From IMG/VR virus record IMGVR_UViG_3300037628_000362, positions 1-64,000 of that record: DNA of 64,000 bases; one strand, given 5' to 3'. A program made the position numbers and the translations under genes. The stretch is from a virus. A model generated the notes under the pieces. It saw nothing but the letters and a program-made list of their open reading frames with translations. It ran no database searches and was not told the origin of the DNA. Shown here piece by piece: positions 52,331 through 59,939 of this stretch (positions are counted from its first letter, which is position 1; each line of letters opens with the position of its first letter).

Positions 52331-52672
52331 TTATGCTGTGGCCTCAATCTTAGCCTGGGCCTCAACCTTAGCCTGGGCCTCATAAAAATCTGTCGTCACG
52401 ATATCTCCAACGTCGATCACCGTTCTCCAGTTGGCCTGTTGGATCGCGGAGTCGACCATCCTCAGTCGCTTGGCGCAGTAGTCGTACTCGCGAGTCACTT
52501 GCGAGAGTGTCAGCTTCGGAACCTGGGCGACAACGTCATCGATCCCATCTTCAACACGCTGTCGCCTGGCCTTGACCTCGAACAGATCCCGGTCTTTGAT
52601 GCTACCGATCTGATCGACCTTTTTCTGAAGTTCCTTGCGTATTAGCAAAGCTTCAGCCAATTTGACATTCAT
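52331..52672 (-). CDS. DIP1984-like coiled-coil protein
   Basis: 113 residues after AGAGGAG. LAEALLIRKELQKKVDQIGS at the N-terminus and RLRMVDSAIQQANWRT later follow the layout of DIP1984/septicolysin-like proteins: long helices flanking a short loop. The last 20 residues are Ala/Glu/Lys repeats. Function of the family is unsettled; despite the name, a toxin role is not shown. Confidence 0.6.
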   Translation of the reverse strand: MNVKLAEALLIRKELQKKVDQIGSIKDRDLFEVKARRQRVEDGIDDVVAQVPKLTLSQVTREYDYCAKRLRMVDSAIQQANWRTVIDVGDIVTTDFYEAQAKVEAQAKIEATA

Positions 52673-52749
52673 CGGGATACTCCTCTATTGGCAGGGTAAT
52701 GCGCCGGTAGTATCACCCCTGAGTGGTTATTATGGCGTTCCGGCGCCGC

Positions 52750-52989
52750 CTATGCGGCCTTACGTGGCCGACGTGATTTGAGACGATCGAGGGGAGCAAA
52801 AGCGCCCTCTATGATCTTGGCCTTGAGTGGCTTACATCCGTACTGAGCCATGTACACCAGCACGGATGCTAGGCTTTTTGGATTGACATGGCCGCGGTGT
52901 CGATGCTGCTGGACCGTGTTGACTGTTTGCCCTGTCAAGCGGGCAATTTCACGGTAGTTGTAACCGAATTCGCTGGCATCCCGCGACAT
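52750..52989 (-). CDS. Helix-turn-helix regulator candidate
   Basis: 79 residues from the ATG at 52989 after GAGGAG; a longer start is rejected. Residues about 10-32 (YREIARLTGQTVNTVQQHRHRG) form a classical helix-turn-helix; the rest is helical with a very basic end (RLKSRRPRKAA). Upstream, at 53033-53047, lies a degenerate copy of the GTGACA-N3-TGTCAC palindrome, which would fit self-regulation. It is the clearest candidate in the window for the protein that binds those palindromes. Confidence 0.65.
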   Translation of the reverse strand: MSRDASEFGYNYREIARLTGQTVNTVQQHRHRGHVNPKSLASVLVYMAQYGCKPLKAKIIEGAFAPLDRLKSRRPRKAA

Positions 52990-53032
52990 GTTATCTCCTC
53001 GAAAGAGTTGTGATATTACTATCATCGCCAGT

Positions 53033-53047
53033 ATGACACCGTGTAGT
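53033..53047. promoter_or_regulatory. Degenerate palindromic site upstream of HTH gene
   Basis: ATGACACCGTGTAGT: left half with one mismatch, right half with two, compared with GTGACA-N3-TGTCAC. Lies 44 bases before the HTH gene start on the minus strand. Confidence 0.35.
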
Positions 53048-53311
53048 TCACTTTTTTTGTTCGCCTTCGACCGGTAATTGGGGCACAGCGGTGTCGGGTT
53101 TCGGCCCGGAAACCGCTGCTATGACATTACCACCCCGATCGACCCACATATCGCTCTCCTGGCCGGCTCCAGGAATGTAGTTGACGTATTCGCCTCGTCT
53201 CCGCCTGATAGTCACTTCCCCAGGGATCATCCTGGCGCCCTTTGCGAGATCGACAGCGTCTTCACTGTCACCTCCGAGCGCTATTGCCATTATCGCGAGA
53301 GGGTCAAGCAT
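53048..53311 (-). CDS. Small hypothetical protein
   Basis: 87 residues after AAGGAAAG. Hydrophobic N-terminus then a region rich in Arg, Gly and Asp (GEVTIRRRRGEYVNYIPG). No family recognised. Just upstream of the HTH gene on the same strand. Confidence 0.5.
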   Translation of the reverse strand: MLDPLAIMAIALGGDSEDAVDLAKGARMIPGEVTIRRRRGEYVNYIPGAGQESDMWVDRGGNVIAAVSGPKPDTAVPQLPVEGEQKK

Positions 53312-53351
53312 GCTTCTTTCCTTCCGTAAGTGTAAGTAAGTAGAACCAGGA

Positions 53352-53385
53352 CAGCGCTGGCAGGCGTGACTCCCGCCAGCGCTGG
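53352..53385 (-). terminator. Strong hairpin after secreted-protein gene
   Basis: CAGCGCTGGC pairs with GCCAGCGCTG (10 bp, loop of 13). It lies just downstream of the 53398 gene on the minus strand. No T-run follows, so a structural or rho-linked terminator, or RNA processing site, is likely rather than a classical one. Confidence 0.45.
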
Positions 53386-53397
53386 GTCCGATCCTAC

Positions 53398-54021
53398 TTA
53401 CTCTCCAACCGGAGGTAAAGGACGAACACTTTTGCCGACCGCCTCACCAACAGGAGGCAATCTGGTGACAGAGAGGTCGGCAGAGTCAATCGGAACAAGG
53501 TACGCAGCAGTAGTCGGCTTCGGAATCCGACGCGGGCCGTCCAGCCGCTTTAGGATGGCGTCGAGGGTCTTTTCCAGGTCTCGCAGTTTGCGTTCCTCGG
53601 GCGTCTCATTAGCGGCAGGGGAGCCACATTTCTTCTGCTCCGGCGCCCGCTTGGCCGTCTCGGCATAGGCGTGAGTCGATGCGGACAGATGAATCCGCGG
53701 CGTTGTCTCAAATGGCGTAAGTCCAGGGAGCTTGAGTGACGGCAGCCCAAATCGAATCTCGGGAATCACCACCTCGGCCCCGGCGATTCCCCAGCCCCTA
53801 GTCGGCCCTTCGATCTCACCGTAACGGGCTGCCGGGATGTCGAAAGTTTTGGCCTCACGCTTTTTTGGCTCGGCCTTTTTCTTGCTCTTGACGGCGCATC
53901 CACAAGTAGCTGCCGGACGATCGCAAGACTGCTTGTGCTTCAGCCAAGCGAACCACTCGGCCCCGGCGCGCCCGGTCAATAGCAGGACCGCCGCGGCAGT
54001 GAAAAGGATCGTTCGTTTCAT
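53398..54021 (-). CDS. Secreted hypothetical protein
   Basis: 207 residues from the ATG at 54021 after GGAGG; a longer frame upstream is rejected. Signal peptide MKRTILFTAAAVLLLTGRAGA then a Cys-containing segment (CDRPAATCGC), a very basic stretch (KSKKKAEPKKREAK) and a Pro/Leu-rich central part with strands (AEVVIPEIRFGLPSLKLPGL). C-terminus carries LPPVGE twice. Exported by the host and may act at the envelope; no homologue recognised. Confidence 0.6.
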   Translation of the reverse strand: MKRTILFTAAAVLLLTGRAGAEWFAWLKHKQSCDRPAATCGCAVKSKKKAEPKKREAKTFDIPAARYGEIEGPTRGWGIAGAEVVIPEIRFGLPSLKLPGLTPFETTPRIHLSASTHAYAETAKRAPEQKKCGSPAANETPEERKLRDLEKTLDAILKRLDGPRRIPKPTTAAYLVPIDSADLSVTRLPPVGEAVGKSVRPLPPVGE

Positions 54022-54070
54022 CTTTCTGGCCTCCGTTTGAGATGTGTGAGTAAGACAACCCCAGGCCGAG

Positions 54071-54355
54071 CTACCGGCCCGTGGCAGTGCTACTCGCTTG
54101 CATTTCATCCAGTACGGCCTGAATTGTACCACCAGTCCATTGACTGTCGTGGTCGTCAGCGAACCAGCCGATCCATTGCGAACCTGACCGCTCAATGTAC
54201 GCTAGCCGTCCACCGAGATTGTATTCCCGGCCATTAGGGCGGGCCCTGCCGTAGAAACGACTCCGCTTTGGCCGACCGTAAGACGTGTGTTTGGTACGCC
54301 GCTTAGCTGGCCGGGAATTCGCTTCCTGGTCTGCTCGGATTTGCTTGGTCTCCAT
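54071..54355 (-). CDS. Small basic hypothetical protein
   Basis: 94 residues after a perfect AGGAGG. The N-terminal 40 residues are very basic (RPAKRRTKHTSYGRPKRSRF), suggesting nucleic-acid binding; the rest is a short sheet (YIERSGSQWIGWFADDHDSQ) and a helix. No family recognised. Confidence 0.55.
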   Translation of the reverse strand: METKQIRADQEANSRPAKRRTKHTSYGRPKRSRFYGRARPNGREYNLGGRLAYIERSGSQWIGWFADDHDSQWTGGTIQAVLDEMQASSTATGR

Positions 54356-54364
54356 GGTTTCCTC

Positions 54365-54592
54365 CTACGCATCGAGCATGATATGAACGAACCCGTCATG
54401 CTCGGCACAGGGGTTTCGTTCTGGTTTGCCTGCTAGTGCCTCCGAACCTTCCCGTCGGATCTGCCACCCGTTTTCGGTTCCACAGGGGTTTCGGAGTTCG
54501 GAAAATGTAACGACATCTTCGTCGCTCCAGTGTACAGGAACGCAGACTTGACAGTCCAAGGCTCCACTGTGTGTTACGGCTGGGAGGTTCAT
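54365..54592 (-). CDS. Small hypothetical protein with palindromic leader
   Basis: 75 residues from ATG at 54592. Cys/Asp-rich (CQVCVPVHWSDEDVV; CGTENGWQIRRE; NPCAEHDGFVH), so a small metal site is possible. A palindromic operator-like site at 54620-54634 lies 28 bases upstream on the minus strand. No function known. Confidence 0.55.
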   Translation of the reverse strand: MNLPAVTHSGALDCQVCVPVHWSDEDVVTFSELRNPCGTENGWQIRREGSEALAGKPERNPCAEHDGFVHIMLDA

Positions 54593-54619
54593 GTTACTTC
54601 TTATCGGCGATCGGGCCGA

Positions 54620-54634
54620 GTGACAACATGTCAT
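54620..54634. promoter_or_regulatory. Palindromic operator-like site 6
   Basis: GTGACAACATGTCAT, one mismatch in the right half. Lies just upstream of the minus-strand gene starting at 54592 and overlaps the 3' end of the gene ending at 54631. Confidence 0.65.
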
Positions 54635-54969
54635 ATTGGCTTATTCGGCGGTTCTGTGCCTGATTTGAGTTTTTCTGCGACCACCTCTTTCAACCTGGCG
54701 ATCTTTGCTCGGACATTCTTAATATCTGCGTTGGAAAGTTCACCGTATGTAGGCTCGACGCCGAGATCCCGCGCAATCGTAGGTCCTGCACAAATGTTCG
54801 TTACACAGGCTCTTATTGTTTTCGCGATCAACCAAATTGCGCCCAGTATGACGATATTTCTAATGCAGTCTGTCGCGAAATCCTTAGCCAGATACCAGAT
54901 GGCGAAGGTGAAAGCCCCGTCCCCTAGCTTATCGAGACTTTCCAGAATCAGCTTCAGTTCGTCAAACAT
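54631..54969 (-). CDS. Membrane-associated hypothetical protein
   Basis: 112 residues from ATG at 54969 after AAGGAG. Amphipathic N-terminus (FDELKLILESLDKLG), a hydrophobic segment (NIVILGAIWLIAKTI) and a basic helical C-terminus (KNVRAKIARLKEVVAEKLK). Could be holin- or antiholin-like, or a membrane anchor; pure inference. The 238 bases upstream hold no gene I can support, only a 12-base palindrome AGTGATATCACT near 55031. Confidence 0.5.
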   Translation of the reverse strand: MFDELKLILESLDKLGDGAFTFAIWYLAKDFATDCIRNIVILGAIWLIAKTIRACVTNICAGPTIARDLGVEPTYGELSNADIKNVRAKIARLKEVVAEKLKSGTEPPNKPI

Positions 54970-55207
54970 CGTTTTCTCCTTGTTTTGATCGAAATTTACA
55001 CGTGTCAATTTCTGCCAATCCGCCGGATTTCAGTGATATCACTCAGCGTCCCCAGGAGCCCGTATTTGGCGTTTCGTGCTCTCAGGGGTCAAATGACACC
55101 GATAATAGGCCCAGATTGCCAGGAACCGGCCGGCTTGCGACCTGCGAGTTGTGTTAGCGAGGTTTACGGCGTCGGAGCGGCATCGTGTCGTCCGCTAGGT
55201 TAGCGCG

Positions 55208-55774
55208 TTATTCTAGACCATTGACGCCGAATTTCCTTCCTGCCAAGGCTAGAATCTCGTCGCTAAATGCGTCCTGTTCATTCGGGCTGGATAAGTTATT
55301 CACCCAGGACACGGCGCAATCCACCGAGGTTTTGATTTTTTCTCTATCGACACGCTCTCTCATCTCGTCCCCCATTGCTGAGATCAGGGCGAGAGCTAGG
55401 TGATAGGCCCTTTGTGATACTGGGCTTAGATTTTTGGAGTCGCGGCCTTTGCCTTGCTCTGGATTATTCCAGTACATATATCTCACTTCCTTTCTAATAA
55501 TCACGATTCCGAGGAGGTGACATAATTGCCACTCCATGTCATGTCGCTCGAAAAACTCGCCCAACGTGTCGCTGCCGCAACATTCACGGACAAATCCGTA
55601 CTTTGGCGGATCCCTGGCGTCATCTGGTAGGTTTCTGGCCCGCCTTAAGGAATCCGCAGCAGCCTTTTTCATCTTCGCAAAGAGATCCTTCACCCAGTCG
55701 TCGCCGCGTGGCGTGGATTCAAAACAAATCCATGTCGGCTTCGGTCGTCGAAAGTAGCCTGTTATCCAGTTCAT
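55208..55774 (-). CDS. Hypothetical protein
   Basis: 188 residues, ATGA-coupled to the upstream membrane-protein gene. Helical with a Cys pair (VRECCGSDTLGEFF) and a Tyr-rich centre (RKEVRYMYWNNPEQG). No family recognised. Confidence 0.5.
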   Translation of the reverse strand: MNWITGYFRRPKPTWICFESTPRGDDWVKDLFAKMKKAAADSLRRARNLPDDARDPPKYGFVRECCGSDTLGEFFERHDMEWQLCHLLGIVIIRKEVRYMYWNNPEQGKGRDSKNLSPVSQRAYHLALALISAMGDEMRERVDREKIKTSVDCAVSWVNNLSSPNEQDAFSDEILALAGRKFGVNGLE

Positions 55775-56049
55775 TTTGGCGGCCTTTTAATCGATATCCC
55801 GTTGATTATTGAGATGGTGCCCAGCATGACGAACACCCAAGCGGTCCAGTCAGGTGGGCTGATCCAGCGCCGGCCGCCAGTCTCGCCGAAGAGACCGCCC
55901 TGTGTGGGTGCCGGAGGGATCAGGCCGACCTTAGCTACGATCCGCTCGGCGTTCTCGTGCAGCGTGAACGCATCGACAGCGTGTAGCTGAATACCAAGGA
56001 TCAGGGCCAGGATTCCGAAGATCAGGAAGTGATTGCGCGAGATATCCAT
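55771..56049 (-). CDS. Two-span membrane protein
   Basis: 92 residues after a GAGG-type site. Helix 1 (HFLIFGILALILGIQLHA) at the N-terminus and helix 2 (TAWVFVMLGTISIINGI) near the end, with a charged loop between them. Coupled to the downstream gene by ATGA. Unknown function. Confidence 0.5.
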   Translation of the reverse strand: MDISRNHFLIFGILALILGIQLHAVDAFTLHENAERIVAKVGLIPPAPTQGGLFGETGGRRWISPPDWTAWVFVMLGTISIINGISIKRPPK

Positions 56050-56071
56050 ATTCTACCTCAGTGCCAATCGA

Positions 56072-56120
56072 AAAGAGCCGCGGCCGGCCAGGAAGTGGAG
56101 CTACCGACCGACCGCGGCTC
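56072..56120 (-). terminator. Terminator after the 56181 gene
   Basis: On the minus strand GAGCCGCGG pairs with CCGCGGCTC, followed by TTTTCG. It lies downstream of the 56181-56834 gene and isolates it from the next leftward genes. Confidence 0.7.
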
Positions 56121-56154
56121 AGCGTCTAACTACCATTGCTATTCATCGGCGATA

Positions 56155-56944
56155 TGACGCGGTGACATCATTGAAAATGCCTACGCAGCGGCGCGCCTGG
56201 CCCGCAAGGCACTTTGCGAATTTTTCCCCAATATCCATATCGGACTAGCCGCCTCAATCTCGATCTGAAGACTCTCGGGCAGTTGCGCATTCGCCGTGGC
56301 CCACTGCGAGATAACTGACAGTAGTACATCGTCTGGAACCTCAGAAAGAGTTCTGCAGAGCAGGGACCGGGAATCTTTGAGTTCTTTATTTTCCAGCCGC
56401 AGATCGTCGAGCTCGCCGACGGTATTTTCTGTTACCAGTAAAAGACGAGCTGACGACACGGCCAGGTCTTTCTCTTTTTGCTTCCGACTCTCCAGGGCCA
56501 GGTTAATTTTTTCCTTCCTCGCTGCAATCCGCTCCATCGCCGCTAATATCGCCTGTTCAACCTCGCCTTGCGTAGGCTGCTCAGAGTCCACGATAAATGG
56601 TTCGTTTCCCTGACAGCCGCTGGCATTGAGCACGCCGTCGGATGTGAAGTTGAATCCGCCGAGAGGGCCGTAATGTCCGTCGCCATGCTGCAACAGCGCC
56701 CGGCGGATCGGCTCCGACAATCTGGTCACTTCCACTGCCAGATCCACCCTTCTGGGGATATTATTCCCAGTCCTTAATCGTTCGTCATGCACCCATTTGT
56801 CTGATCGGCAAACCTTGACAGTGATTTCCATCATAACCTCCGTGTAAAGTAGGTGTCCGGGCCAACATAGTGTTGGCCCTGTGTATCCCAGATCGGCATT
56901 CTCAAACGTGACGCGGTGACATCATTGAAAATGCCTACGCAGCG
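56155..56944. repeat. 36-bp direct repeat at the ends of two paralogues
   Basis: A 36-base sequence is identical at 56155-56190 and 56909-56944. It covers the last codons, stop and downstream leader of two tandem paralogous genes and contains TGACGCGGTGACA. It marks the duplication boundary and could recombine to delete one gene. Confidence 0.7.
56181..56834 (-). CDS. Paralogous hypothetical protein A
   Basis: 217 residues from ATG after GGAGG. Same layout as the next upstream gene (56935-57570): N-terminal MEIT-V strand domain with a conserved Leu-Ser-Glu-Pro turn (RLSEPIRRALL), a helical coiled-coil middle (ERIAARKEKINLALESRKQK), and a C-terminal part ending in Ala-Ala. Function unknown; duplicated in tandem. 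Confidence 0.6.
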   Translation of the reverse strand: MMEITVKVCRSDKWVHDERLRTGNNIPRRVDLAVEVTRLSEPIRRALLQHGDGHYGPLGGFNFTSDGVLNASGCQGNEPFIVDSEQPTQGEVEQAILAAMERIAARKEKINLALESRKQKEKDLAVSSARLLLVTENTVGELDDLRLENKELKDSRSLLCRTLSEVPDDVLLSVISQWATANAQLPESLQIEIEAASPIWILGKNSQSALRARRAAA

Positions 56945-57570
56945 TTCCTGATCTCCACGGTGCCGAAGACCCATTTTTTCGGCGACGCATCCTCAATGAT
57001 TTGCATAACTTCTTGCTTCGACTTCCCACTGGGATTCGGCACCTTAGAAACCGCGTCCAACTTAACCTCTTTCGGGACGCCGGAAAGGAACTCAGAAAGG
57101 ATGTTTCGCTGCTTTTCGATCTCAGCAGCGGCTTCTTCGGCATGGCCTCTGTGCTTTCGTAGAGCATCAAGCTCCTCGGCCAATAAAACGCGAGCCGTGG
57201 CCAGGTCTTCGGCAATCTTCGCCTCGGCGACCTTTGCGCCGAATGCCTTTTCTTTCCTCAGCTCGATTCGCCTGTAGGCGTCGAAGATTGCCCGATCAAC
57301 CTGGCCAGTAGTAGCCTCAATGGCGTCCAGGATGAAATGCTCGATTCCCTGGCCAGCGGTAATGGCGATCCGGTAGTCCTTGTCGTAGTTAAGGCAACCG
57401 ATACTGCGATACTGACCGCCGGATGCTGACAGGAGAATCTGTCGCGAAGGTTCGGTAAGATTCGAGACCTTAACGACCTTTAGATAATCCTTGTTCGTAT
57501 TTTCGCTAGTCCTTAAATTTTCCCTCTCAATCCAATCGTCGGTCCGTTGCAGCGTAATCGTGATTTCCAT
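56935..57570 (-). CDS. Paralogous hypothetical protein B
   Basis: 211 residues from the ATG at 57570 after TTGGAGGA; a longer start is rejected. Shares the MEIT start, the LTEPSRQILL turn, the helical middle (AIFDAYRRIELRKEKA, ARVLLAEELDALRKHRG) and the closing Ala-Ala with protein A. Identity is modest at protein level but the 3' ends are identical at DNA level, so the copies have recombined there. A degenerate palindromic site lies at its 5' end. Confidence 0.6.
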   Translation of the reverse strand: MEITITLQRTDDWIERENLRTSENTNKDYLKVVKVSNLTEPSRQILLSASGGQYRSIGCLNYDKDYRIAITAGQGIEHFILDAIEATTGQVDRAIFDAYRRIELRKEKAFGAKVAEAKIAEDLATARVLLAEELDALRKHRGHAEEAAAEIEKQRNILSEFLSGVPKEVKLDAVSKVPNPSGKSKQEVMQIIEDASPKKWVFGTVEIRNAA

Positions 57571-57638
57571 ATCAATCCTCCAAGAGAGTAGGAATCGAGG
57601 CCGGCGACATGCTAGCCCCTCGATGATAGTATCGGTAT

Positions 57639-57653
57639 CTGCCATGGTGTCAC
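57639..57653. promoter_or_regulatory. Degenerate palindromic site upstream of paralogue B
   Basis: CTGCCATGGTGTCAC, right half perfect, two mismatches in the left half; lies 70 bases before the 57570 start on the minus strand. Confidence 0.35.
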
Positions 57654-57675
57654 ATTACAAAGAGTGCGCATAAAG

Positions 57676-57713
57676 AACCCCCGGCCAAGCGGTGGAGCAG
57701 GCCGAGGGTTGAA
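57676..57713 (-). terminator. Terminator after the 57739 gene
   Basis: On the minus strand AACCC-x-CGGCC pairs with GGCCG-x-GGGTT, followed by CTTTAT. Downstream of 57739-58338. Confidence 0.7.
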
Positions 57714-57738
57714 AGGAAGTGACAGTATTTGTTATCGG

Positions 57739-58338
57739 TCAGGTGCCGTCCGGGACTTCAGTCGTTTTGTGATCGGGCTCATCCTCGCCGTTACTGCGGC
57801 TGGTGAATCCGGCGAGATCGGCGGCATTACTAAGATCCTCTGCACAACGATCGCATACGAAAAGCCCTTCGTCATCAGTCACAATCGCGTTCGTCTGGCC
57901 GAGATGGCACCCACATTCGTAACAGTCGACCGGTTCAAATGGTCGGTCGTATATGACTGGCTCATCCGTCTCGATATCAGCGGGGCAGGGCTTTACTGGC
58001 TCGAGGGCCTTCCGCGCTGCTTCCTCAGTCCGGCGGCGCCTAGTCTCTCGATTCCGCCCTGCTTCATACCCTTCGCCCCAGAATGAAAGCGAGAATAAAA
58101 ACGTCGCCCATGTCCATCCCTGGTCGCGCGGCAGAAGTGCCACGACATCTTCCCGGTCCCTGCTCTGCCCCCGTTCTTTCCAGCCGCCATCCCCGTCGTC
58201 TTCGTCGATGTAGATTCCATGCGGGCCGAGGTGGATCTGGTGACGTGTTTCGCCAGATGACGAATCACGGCAGACGAATATCGCATGGGCATAAATCAAG
58301 GAATTACTGGCGTCGATAAACGTTACTCCGGCGAACAT
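57739..58338 (-). CDS. Hypothetical protein with zinc-like pairs
   Basis: 199 residues after GGAGGG. N-terminal sheet with an internal YIDEDDGDGG turn, then a membrane-like segment (WATFLFSLSFWGEGYEAG), and in the last third two CxxC-type pairs (CYECGC and CDRC) that could bind zinc. No family recognised. Confidence 0.5.
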   Translation of the reverse strand: MFAGVTFIDASNSLIYAHAIFVCRDSSSGETRHQIHLGPHGIYIDEDDGDGGWKERGQSRDREDVVALLPRDQGWTWATFLFSLSFWGEGYEAGRNRETRRRRTEEAARKALEPVKPCPADIETDEPVIYDRPFEPVDCYECGCHLGQTNAIVTDDEGLFVCDRCAEDLSNAADLAGFTSRSNGEDEPDHKTTEVPDGT

Positions 58339-58363
58339 CGCTTTCCCTCCTTTTAGTGGTGAT

Positions 58364-58576
58364 TCAAATATCGTCCACTAGCCCAAGCCGCTCTGTGACG
58401 ACGCGCACCGTATCTACGATCGACACGTCTGGTTTGTCATCTCCAGAGTGGTTATAAACCCATCGGGACGCGATGTGGCACGCTTCAACCACTAAGCACA
58501 TATTGATAGTGGACCGGGCGGCCGCACCGACTAATGCGATGGCTAAGTCGGCAACCTTTTCTTCTGGTGTTTTCAT
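58364..58576 (-). CDS. Small hypothetical protein
   Basis: 70 residues, helical, after a weak ribosome binding site. Contains MCLVVEACHIASRWVYNHSG. No family recognised. Ten bases after the upstream gene on the same strand. Confidence 0.45.
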   Translation of the reverse strand: MKTPEEKVADLAIALVGAAARSTINMCLVVEACHIASRWVYNHSGDDKPDVSIVDTVRVVTERLGLVDDI

Positions 58577-58585
58577 GGCATTTTC

Positions 58586-59086
58586 TTACCGTGAGAGAAT
58601 AAGGCGAGCCACATCTTGCAGTGTGCCGTCAAGAAGAATCGTTTGTCCCGAGCATGTCCGGCCCCACCAATCCCCGTATTTGTTGCGCAGCAGGGGTTGG
58701 TCTAGCTCGTCCAATTCACGGGCCAGTTGTTCCGAGATGAGCCACCACTCTAACACTTCTTTCGGGTCGAGATCAGAAATTGCGGCCCGGTAATCATCTA
58801 GGCCAGTAAGATCCTCGTGACCGTCACGGTGGATATCCAAATACTCGCGACATTGCGACACGGTCCAGTCAGACGGATCAGGATGGAGGTTTTCTACCTC
58901 GTCCCAGGAGAACGCTTCGCCGACCTCGCCGCCGTCCACTAGACAGCCGCCGGCCGCACCTGATAACATCAGTAGGCCATCAACCAGCGAGGACTGGCAA
59001 TAATAAACATCGTTTCGTAAGAGTGCTTTGGCCCGCTCTTCTACGTCTTCATCGGTCACGTCTGGTCTGGTTGCTAGTTCGGTCAT
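58586..59086 (-). CDS. Hypothetical acidic protein
   Basis: 166 residues after a perfect GGAGGTGAT. Acidic (GEAFSWDEVENLHPDPSDW), with helices; ends LLDGTLQDVARLILSR. I have seen similar proteins in phage early regions without assigned function. Confidence 0.55.
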   Translation of the reverse strand: MTELATRPDVTDEDVEERAKALLRNDVYYCQSSLVDGLLMLSGAAGGCLVDGGEVGEAFSWDEVENLHPDPSDWTVSQCREYLDIHRDGHEDLTGLDDYRAAISDLDPKEVLEWWLISEQLARELDELDQPLLRNKYGDWWGRTCSGQTILLDGTLQDVARLILSR

Positions 59087-59152
59087 CTCATCACCTCCGT
59101 TATAGGGAATAGGAACAGGCCAAGGCGGTCAAGTGACAGCCCTGGGCTGTTG

Positions 59153-59389
59153 CTACTTGGCTTGAGCCGCCAGGTATTGCCGTAAGGGCACCTCGCAGTC
59201 CTCGCGGAAAGGTACGTCAAGAAACTCTTTCCTAGTCCAGATATCAGCCGGGACGGTACTCCATACTTTTCTGAATCCTACGCTTCGAGCACGTAGCCAG
59301 TTCTCAATTACCTGTTGTTCTTCATTAGTATCAGGCAGGATATACAGATTATCAAGGCCATTGCCATTCCCGTGTGTGCTGGTTTGCAT
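59153..59389 (-). CDS. Small hypothetical protein near divergent promoter
   Basis: 78 residues after GGAGGTGAC. Ser/Thr-rich start then helices. First leftward gene after the palindromic site at 59442 and the rightward promoter at 59520, so it is divergent to them. Confidence 0.5.
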   Translation of the reverse strand: MQTSTHGNGNGLDNLYILPDTNEEQQVIENWLRARSVGFRKVWSTVPADIWTRKEFLDVPFREDCEVPLRQYLAAQAK

Positions 59390-59441
59390 CTCGTCACCTC
59401 CCTGAGTTAGAAAACATCAAGAACTACTGGCAATATCGGAA

Positions 59442-59456
59442 TTGACAACGTGTCAC
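59442..59456. promoter_or_regulatory. Palindromic operator-like site 7
   Basis: TTGACAACGTGTCAC, one mismatch. It lies between the leftward gene at 59389 and a strong rightward promoter at 59520, a good position to control both directions. Confidence 0.7.
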
Positions 59457-59519
59457 ATTGAGTATTTCGGCTGAAATAGGTCGATTTTTGCCTAAAACTG
59501 GATTGTCTGGGTCAGGTGC

Positions 59520-59548
59520 TTGCCAGGTCGGGCGCCGTGTGCTATACT
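59520..59548 (+). promoter_or_regulatory. Strong rightward sigma70-like promoter
   Basis: TTGCCA at 59520-59525, 17-base spacer, TATACT at 59543-59548. Within the leftward arm it is the only clear rightward promoter; transcription would start near 59555. Confidence 0.65.
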
Positions 59549-59551
59549 GGT

Positions 59552-59752
59552 GTGAACGACATAGCCCCAGATTGGGCAAGGAGTGAGGGAGCACGACGCA
59601 ACCATAGGCTATTGCCACTCCAGGACGAGCGACCGAGAATCGCGTTCGAGTCCATCGCAGTAGAACAAACCCGAAACCACGGGCGCGACCTTTGCCAGGT
59701 CGAAGAGCCTGAGCGGCGACCGGACGAAGTGTCTGCGGTCGTAAATGGCTGA
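59552..59752 (+). CDS. Rightward hypothetical protein (possibly leaderless)
   Basis: 66 residues if translation begins at the GTG at 59552, only four bases after the -10 box, so it could be leaderless; an earlier GTG at 59516 lies inside the promoter. Charged Arg/Glu/Asp-rich with helical character (AFESIAVEQTRNHGRDL; EEPERRPDEVSAVV). No domain recognised. Confidence 0.4.
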   Translation: MNDIAPDWARSEGARRNHRLLPLQDERPRIAFESIAVEQTRNHGRDLCQVEEPERRPDEVSAVVNG

Positions 59753-59939
59753 GTATCGGGAGCCCGAGGGCCGGCGCGTCAAAACCGTCGGCGAGCGTGC
59801 GTGGGCTATAAATTTCGCGGGTACGGGGGTTGTGCGCTTACAGGTGGCCTATCTAGTCCCAGTTGGTACAAGTGAAACGTTCACCATCTTGATGTGGCAG
59901 CGCACAGTTCACGTATGGTTTAATAGGTTAGCCGAATAG
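59745..59939 (+). CDS. Second rightward hypothetical protein
   Basis: 64 residues, overlapping the previous ORF by eight bases (ATGGCTGA), a common coupling. Strand-rich with an aromatic end (MWQRTVHVWFNRLAE). No family. The remaining 59940-60144 holds a possible 26-codon frame at 59984 after AAGGGG and a repeated CTACGTGGC; nothing convincing. Confidence 0.4.
   Translation: MAEYREPEGRRVKTVGERAWAINFAGTGVVRLQVAYLVPVGTSETFTILMWQRTVHVWFNRLAE

Noticed and set aside
54985-55203. 72-codon plus-strand frame between leftward genes
   Set aside because: Poor ribosome binding site and Pro/Ser/Arg shadow-like composition; opposite to all neighbours with no promoter.
56155-56190. The 36-base repeat as an insertion-sequence end
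   Set aside because: No transposase or target duplication nearby; both copies sit at equivalent ends of paralogous genes, explained by duplication.
59549-59760. 6S, RNase P or other structured RNA downstream of the rightward promoter
   Set aside because: No matching conserved core for these RNAs; open frames with coupling overlap explain the region better.
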